Below are positions 60,387 through 64,000 of a stretch of DNA of 64,000 nucleotides, in pieces. How positions within the stretch are numbered: position 1 is the first letter of the stretch; the number at the start of each line of letters is the position of its first letter. Location of the stretch: assembly GCA_023446155.1 (NCBI GenBank), contig JAEXIT010000012.1:124001-188000 (forward strand), read 5' to 3'. The DNA comes from Bacteroidota bacterium (lineage in GTDB: Bacteria; Bacteroidota; Bacteroidia; Flavobacteriales; Flavobacteriaceae). The translations under genes and the position numbers were made by a program. A model generated the notes under the pieces. The model worked only from the letters and a program-made list of their open reading frames with translations, was not told the DNA's origin and did not search any database.

Positions 60387-61187
60387 TTTTGTTATATTGT
60401 CAGTGTTTATACTATATTGGTTTGATAATGTCACGAATATAGACTCGATTATTATGATTGCGTTAATAAATCTTTAAACAGACGTAAAAAATCGATAAAA
60501 TGCACGGATGTAAAATTAGGATTACATTATGCGGATTTTACGCCTTTTTAAGAAATAACAATTGCGGGGTGAAATGTGAAATTTTAATTGCGGTTATTTC
60601 AGTAGTTTATCTGTTGATTGTGTGGTAATTGCATTTTATTTTTGTATGGAAAAACGGATCGTTTTGCCGTTGTAGTCGTTCGTCTGTTGTGAAGAAAAAA
60701 TTAACTTTTGATGCAATAATTGCGGATTTGAAAAATGTGTGTTTGAAACATCTGTTTTGTTTGAAAATTAGAGCGAATTTTCTTAAAATATTTATTTTCA
60801 CGACATTGTGAAAATTTCATAACACAAAATTTGAAGGATGTTTTCCCTTGTAAGGGGTGTTGTGATTTTGATTTTGTAGGTAAATGAGGTTGTGATAAAT
60901 AATGTATTCGAAGGGTAGCGCTTCGATTGGATCGGATTTTGAGGTTGTAAAAGCTATGTGTTGATCGGGAAAATACCGGTTATAGGGCTAATTAAAAAAC
61001 AAAAGAATAGGGGATTCCGAAATCAAAGTTGGTTGTTGTATTGACTGTGAAGTGGCAAATCTTGATGAGATCCCGATAGGTGTGTTGGTTAATAAGGTGA
61101 GATTGGGTATTTAAAGGAGTCTTGTTAAAGGGGAGTCTGTTGCCTTGGACTGATTTCTGGAGGGAGATATGTGTTTTTTAAAATAAA
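60387..61187. other. Gene-poor region upstream of prs
   Basis: About 800 bases with no convincing gene. A 60-codon frame at 60629-60811 has no start context, no codon pattern and no family. A short hairpin is visible near 60912-60926 (GAAGGGTAGCGCTTC). The region otherwise shows only low-complexity AT-rich and G-rich patches. Confidence 0.5.
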
Positions 61188-61214
61188 AAAGCTCCAAACA
61201 TTGTTTGGAGCTTT
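61188..61214 (-). terminator. Terminator of tRNA-Leu(CAA)
   Basis: A 12-bp stem (AAAGCTCCAAAC 61188-61199 with GTTTGGAGCTTT 61203-61214), almost identical to the one at 58002-58030, one base past the tRNA 3' end. Confidence 0.88.
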
Positions 61215-61215
61215 G

Positions 61216-61295
61216 TACCTAGGGTGGGAATCGAACCCACACACCGAAGTACACGAGTTTGAGTCGTGCGCGTCTACCAATTCCGCCACCTAGGC
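61216..61295 (-). tRNA. tRNA-Leu, anticodon CAA
   Basis: 80 nt. The acceptor pairs GCCTAGG with CCTAGGT (one G-U). The anticodon arm reads CACGA-CTCAAAC-TCGTG with anticodon CAA. There is a short variable arm, T-loop GGTTCGATTCC, and discriminator A. CCA is not encoded. Confidence 0.97.
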
Positions 61296-61399
61296 TTGTG
61301 GACAAATGGTTGTCAATTGTGGGTGCAAATGTAAATAAAAAAATTAGAAATAATCAAAAAAATAAAGGAAAATATTCTTTAAGTGTGGAATTTAATTTC

Positions 61400-61407
61400 T
61401 AAATTTG
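61400..61407 (+). promoter_or_regulatory. Promoter of prs-rplY
   Basis: TAAATTTG fits TAnnTTTG, 51 bases before the prs ATG. A TTT at 61378-61380 is 19 bases upstream and may serve as a weak -33 element. Confidence 0.6.
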
Positions 61408-61458
61408 CACCTCGTTTAAATACGACAACACTAACTAACTACTAAACAACGAATTAAA

Positions 61459-62400
61459 ATGTCACATATAGAACCGGAAGCAAAGATATTTGCATGTTCT
61501 CAAAGTGAATATCTGGCTGAACAGATAGCCAAGCACTACGGTGTAGAACTTGGTAAAGTTACAATTTCAAAATACAGCGATGGTGAATTCCAGCCGTCTT
61601 TTGAAGAGTCGATACGCGGATTACGCGTGTTTTTAGTGTGTTCGACATTTCCGAGTTCCGACAATCTGATGGAGCTTTTGTTGATGATCGATGCGGCTAA
61701 AAGAGCTTCGGCACGACACATTACAGCGGTAATTCCTTATTTCGGATGGGCGCGTCAGGATCGAAAAGACAAACCAAGGGTGCCAATAGGAGCAAAGTTG
61801 GTGGCAAAACTGATCGAAGCGGCGGGAGCTACCCGAATTATGACAATGGATTTACACGCAGATCAGATTCAGGGCTTTTTTGAAAAGCCGGTTGACCATT
61901 TATTTGCGTCAACAATTTTCTTACCATACGTAAGAAGTCTGAACCTGGATAAATTAACAATTGCATCGCCGGATATGGGTGGGTCGAAAAGAGCTTATGC
62001 CTATTCGAAATTCCTGGAGTCGGATGTGGTAATCTGTTACAAACAAAGAAAACAGGCTAATGTGATCGATACGATGGAGTTGATCGGTGACGTTACCGGA
62101 CGAAATGTGATTCTGGTTGACGATATGATCGACACCGGAGGAACGCTTGCAAAAGCAGCCGATATGATGATGGAAAGAGGTGCCTTGAGTGTACGTGCAA
62201 TTTGTACGCATGCCATTTTATCGGGCGACGCTTACCAGAAAATAGAAAACTCGAAAATTCAGGAGTTGATTGTTACGGATTCCATACCGTTGAAAAAATC
62301 AAGCCCGAAAATCAGAGTCGTGAGCTGTGCTGAATTATTTGCCGATGTAATGCATATGGTGCACAATAATAATTCCATCAGCAGCAAGTTTATTGTTTAA
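61459..62400 (+). CDS. prs: Ribose-phosphate pyrophosphokinase
   Basis: PRPP synthetase of 313 residues. It transfers pyrophosphate from ATP to ribose-5-phosphate to supply purine, pyrimidine, His, Trp and NAD synthesis. Visible marks are SKYSDGEFQPSFEESIRG, PYFGWARQDRKDKPRVPIGA, the DLHADQIQGFF Mg-binding stretch and the PRPP loop LVDDMIDTGGT (D220, D221). rplY follows 31 bases later, the usual flavobacterial order. Confidence 0.98.
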   Translation: MSHIEPEAKIFACSQSEYLAEQIAKHYGVELGKVTISKYSDGEFQPSFEESIRGLRVFLVCSTFPSSDNLMELLLMIDAAKRASARHITAVIPYFGWARQDRKDKPRVPIGAKLVAKLIEAAGATRIMTMDLHADQIQGFFEKPVDHLFASTIFLPYVRSLNLDKLTIASPDMGGSKRAYAYSKFLESDVVICYKQRKQANVIDTMELIGDVTGRNVILVDDMIDTGGTLAKAADMMMERGALSVRAICTHAILSGDAYQKIENSKIQELIVTDSIPLKKSSPKIRVVSCAELFADVMHMVHNNNSISSKFIV

Positions 62401-62431
62401 GAATTTTTTATTAATTTAATTATATTTCAAA

Positions 62432-63043
62432 ATGAAATCAATTACGATCAAAGGATCTGAAAGAGAAAGCGTGGGCAAGTCGGCAACGAAAGCGGCACGT
62501 AATGCTGGAATGGTTCCTTGCGTGTTATACGGAGGAGAACAACCAGTACATTTTAACGCAGAAGAAAAAGCGTTCAAAAGTTTAGTTTACACTCCAAACG
62601 TACACACTGTTGTAGTTGAATTGGAAAACGGTAAATCTTTCAACGCTATTTTACAAGATATTCAGGTTCACCCGGTATCTGACAAGATTTTACACATCGA
62701 TTTCTATCAGTTACACGATGACAGAGAAATCACTATGGAAGTTCCTGTGAAAATCGTTGGTAACTCTAAAGGTGTTATGGCCGGTGGTGTTTTACGTTTA
62801 AACCAACGTAAACTTAAAGTAAGAGCTTTACCTGCTAACCTACCTGATTTCGTTGAAGCAGATATCACGGATTTAGAAATGGGTAACAAATTGTATGTAA
62901 CGAAATTACCTACAAACAACTACCGTTTATTACACCCGGACAATACGGTAGTATGTCAGGTGAGAATCTCACGTGCTGCTATGAAAGCTGCTCAGGAGGC
63001 TGCAAAAGCTGCAAAAGCTCCAGCAAAAGGAAAGAAAAAATAA
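62432..63043 (+). CDS. rplY: 50S ribosomal protein L25, CTC/TL5 type
   Basis: A 203-residue L25/general stress protein Ctc. The N-terminal 5S rRNA-binding domain has VGKSATKAARNAGMVPCVLY; the C-terminal TL5 beta domain has EVPVKIVGNSKGVMAGGVLR and LYVTKLPTNNYRLLHPDN. It ends in an alanine/lysine-rich tail (AAKAAKAPAKGKKK). Co-transcribed with prs; a terminator follows. Confidence 0.97.
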   Translation: MKSITIKGSERESVGKSATKAARNAGMVPCVLYGGEQPVHFNAEEKAFKSLVYTPNVHTVVVELENGKSFNAILQDIQVHPVSDKILHIDFYQLHDDREITMEVPVKIVGNSKGVMAGGVLRLNQRKLKVRALPANLPDFVEADITDLEMGNKLYVTKLPTNNYRLLHPDNTVVCQVRISRAAMKAAQEAAKAAKAPAKGKKK

Positions 63044-63063
63044 TTTTATTTTTCAAATACTTG

Positions 63064-63092
63064 AAAAGCACCGGAATCCCGGTGCTTTTTTT
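63064..63092 (+). terminator. Terminator of prs-rplY
   Basis: An 11-bp stem (AAAAGCACCGG 63064-63074 with CCGGTGCTTTT 63079-63089), 4-base loop, T-run. Confidence 0.9.
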
Positions 63093-63139
63093 ATGATTAT
63101 AGCCAAACGTTAAGGCTGTGATCGCGTTTGGAAATAACG

Positions 63140-63147
63140 TACTTTTG
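63140..63147 (+). promoter_or_regulatory. Promoter abutting pth start
   Basis: TACTTTTG followed by CGGC and ATG 63152; the -7 box ends four bases before the start codon, as at bioF. Confidence 0.6.
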
Positions 63148-63151
63148 CGGC

Positions 63152-63775
63152 ATGAAAATAATTGACTGGTTATTCCGGAAAAAAGAAATAGAAGAAAATA
63201 CAGATCCGATGAAAAAGTTTTTAATTGTTGGCTTGGGAAATATAGGAGTGGAATATGTGAATACACGACACAATATTGGGTTTAAGGTTTTGGATCACCT
63301 GGTGAAAAAAGAAGGGTTATCGTTCGAAACCGTTAAACTAGGGGCTATGGCTGAGTATAAAGTAAAAGGGCGTACCCTGCTTTTGCTTAAACCGAATACC
63401 TATATGAACCTGAGTGGTAAGGCCGTTCAGTATTGGATGGATAAAGAGAAAATTGCTAAGGAAAATATCTTTGTGATTACCGATGATCTGAACTTGCCGT
63501 TCGGAGCAATCCGAATCAAAGCCAAAGGAAGTGATGGAGGGCATAACGGACTTAAAAATATTCAGTTATTACTGAATTCAGTTGAGTATCCACGTTTCCG
63601 TTTTGGTATTAGTGATCAATTTAAAAAAGGACAGCAGGTCGATTATGTGTTAGGGGAATGGTCGGAAGAGGAAAAAAATAAATTACCGGAACGTATGGAT
63701 GTTGCCGTGGAGGCGATACGATCGTTTGCGCTTTCGGGATTGGATATTACAATGAATACTTTTAATGGAAAGTAA
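63152..63775 (+). CDS. pth: Peptidyl-tRNA hydrolase
   Basis: This frees tRNA from peptidyl-tRNA that drops off the ribosome. From ATG 63152 it has 207 residues: a 19-residue N-terminal extension (KIIDWLFRKKEIEENTDP) precedes the canonical start MKKFLIVGLGNIG at 63209. The catalytic histidine is H40 in NTRHNIGFKVL; LLLKPNTYMNLSGKAVQYW and KGSDGGHNGLKNIQ are conserved. ATG 63128 is upstream of the predicted -7 box and less likely. If transcription starts where the box implies, 63152 would be leaderless. Confidence 0.95.
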   Translation: MKIIDWLFRKKEIEENTDPMKKFLIVGLGNIGVEYVNTRHNIGFKVLDHLVKKEGLSFETVKLGAMAEYKVKGRTLLLLKPNTYMNLSGKAVQYWMDKEKIAKENIFVITDDLNLPFGAIRIKAKGSDGGHNGLKNIQLLLNSVEYPRFRFGISDQFKKGQQVDYVLGEWSEEEKNKLPERMDVAVEAIRSFALSGLDITMNTFNGK

Positions 63776-63815
63776 TACTTTTAGTATATTTACTTGATGA
63801 TTAAATCTTTAAAGT

Positions 63816-64000
63816 ATGAAAAAAATACTAGTACTCCCGGTATTGCTAACCCTGATGTTTTGCGATACTGCTAATCCAAAGAAAACAAATATGACGACAG
63901 CGATAACTTCCGAATGTCCAAGTGATGGAAAGTGCACCGTACAGTTGCTTAAAAACAAAGGTATGGATATGAAATTAGATGGTACCGGAAAGTTGTATTA
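63816..64000 (+). CDS. Small lipoprotein, 3' end beyond the window
   Basis: ATG 63816 opens a frame that runs off the window. MKKILVLPVLLTLMFC is a lipoprotein-type signal with lipid Cys16, then DTANPKKTNMTTAITSEC and DGKCTVQLLKNKGMDMKLDG. No family recognised from the visible 61 residues. Confidence 0.75.
   Translation, partial: MKKILVLPVLLTLMFCDTANPKKTNMTTAITSECPSDGKCTVQLLKNKGMDMKLDGTGKLY

Noticed and set aside
60629..60811. 60-codon frame in the gene-poor region before prs
   Set aside because: Atypical composition (many F, C, K), no promoter, no start context, and an equally long frame on the opposite strand.
1..64000. CRISPR array or complete insertion sequence
   Set aside because: No regular spaced repeats and no transposase frame with terminal inverted repeats were seen.

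Overview
The window looks like chromosomal DNA of a Flavobacteriaceae bacterium (Bacteroidota, Flavobacterium-like). The support is: promoters of the TAnnTTTG type with no clear Shine-Dalgarno sites; a secreted protease ending in a type IX secretion (T9SS) sorting domain; lipoproteins with acidic or serine-rich tails after the lipid cysteine; a short ATP synthase epsilon subunit; and overall AT-rich DNA.

Region 1 (1-16.2 kb) is mostly housekeeping. It holds the 3' part of glmS, atpD-atpC, a large T9SS-exported metalloprotease, and a biotin cluster: bioF, bioD, bioA, a beta-ketoacyl-synthase-like gene, then recX, a JmjC-like cupin gene and bioB on the other strand. An Abi-family gene broken by one in-frame TGA, plus a short promoter-to-terminator unit that could be a small RNA, sit between bioF and bioD.

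Region 2 (16.2-45.0 kb) is a large polymorphic-toxin locus and the most interesting part. A five-gene operon encodes a lipoprotein, an 1860-residue SpvB/Rhs-like surface protein, an LRR/vWA protein, a small secreted protein and a 3613-residue Rhs protein. The Rhs protein carries thrombospondin type 3 repeats and a variable C-terminal toxin, followed by a likely immunity gene. Downstream lie three orphan Rhs C-terminal cassettes, each with its own small partner gene; two are inverted and one is in direct orientation, and one carries a HINT autoprocessing domain. All four tails start at the same 57-bp block, conserved almost to the base. A tyrosine recombinase gene and an ompH/skp-like gene lie inside the array. 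The layout suggests that inversion or recombination at the 57-bp block swaps toxin and immunity modules onto the expressed Rhs gene.

Region 3 (45.2-56.5 kb) is one tightly packed operon for a type II secretion / type IV pilus-like machine. It encodes a MORN-like protein, a membrane-anchored beta-helix-like protein, three pilin-like proteins, the platform protein GspF, prepilin peptidase, the GspE ATPase, the GspD secretin, GspL/PilM-N-like and GspM/PilO-like proteins, a lipoprotein with fibronectin-like repeats, and a GspC/PilP-like protein. Its position next to the Rhs locus invites, but does not prove, a role in exporting the Rhs products, which have signal peptides and no T9SS sorting tail.

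Region 4 (56.6-64.0 kb) returns to ordinary genes: an ankyrin protein, two tRNA-Leu genes (UAA and CAA) with near-identical terminators, a DUF1508-like protein, a tiny lipoprotein, a PD40/OmpA-family protein, prs, rplY, pth and the start of a small lipoprotein gene cut by the window end. No rRNA, CRISPR array or complete insertion sequence was seen.
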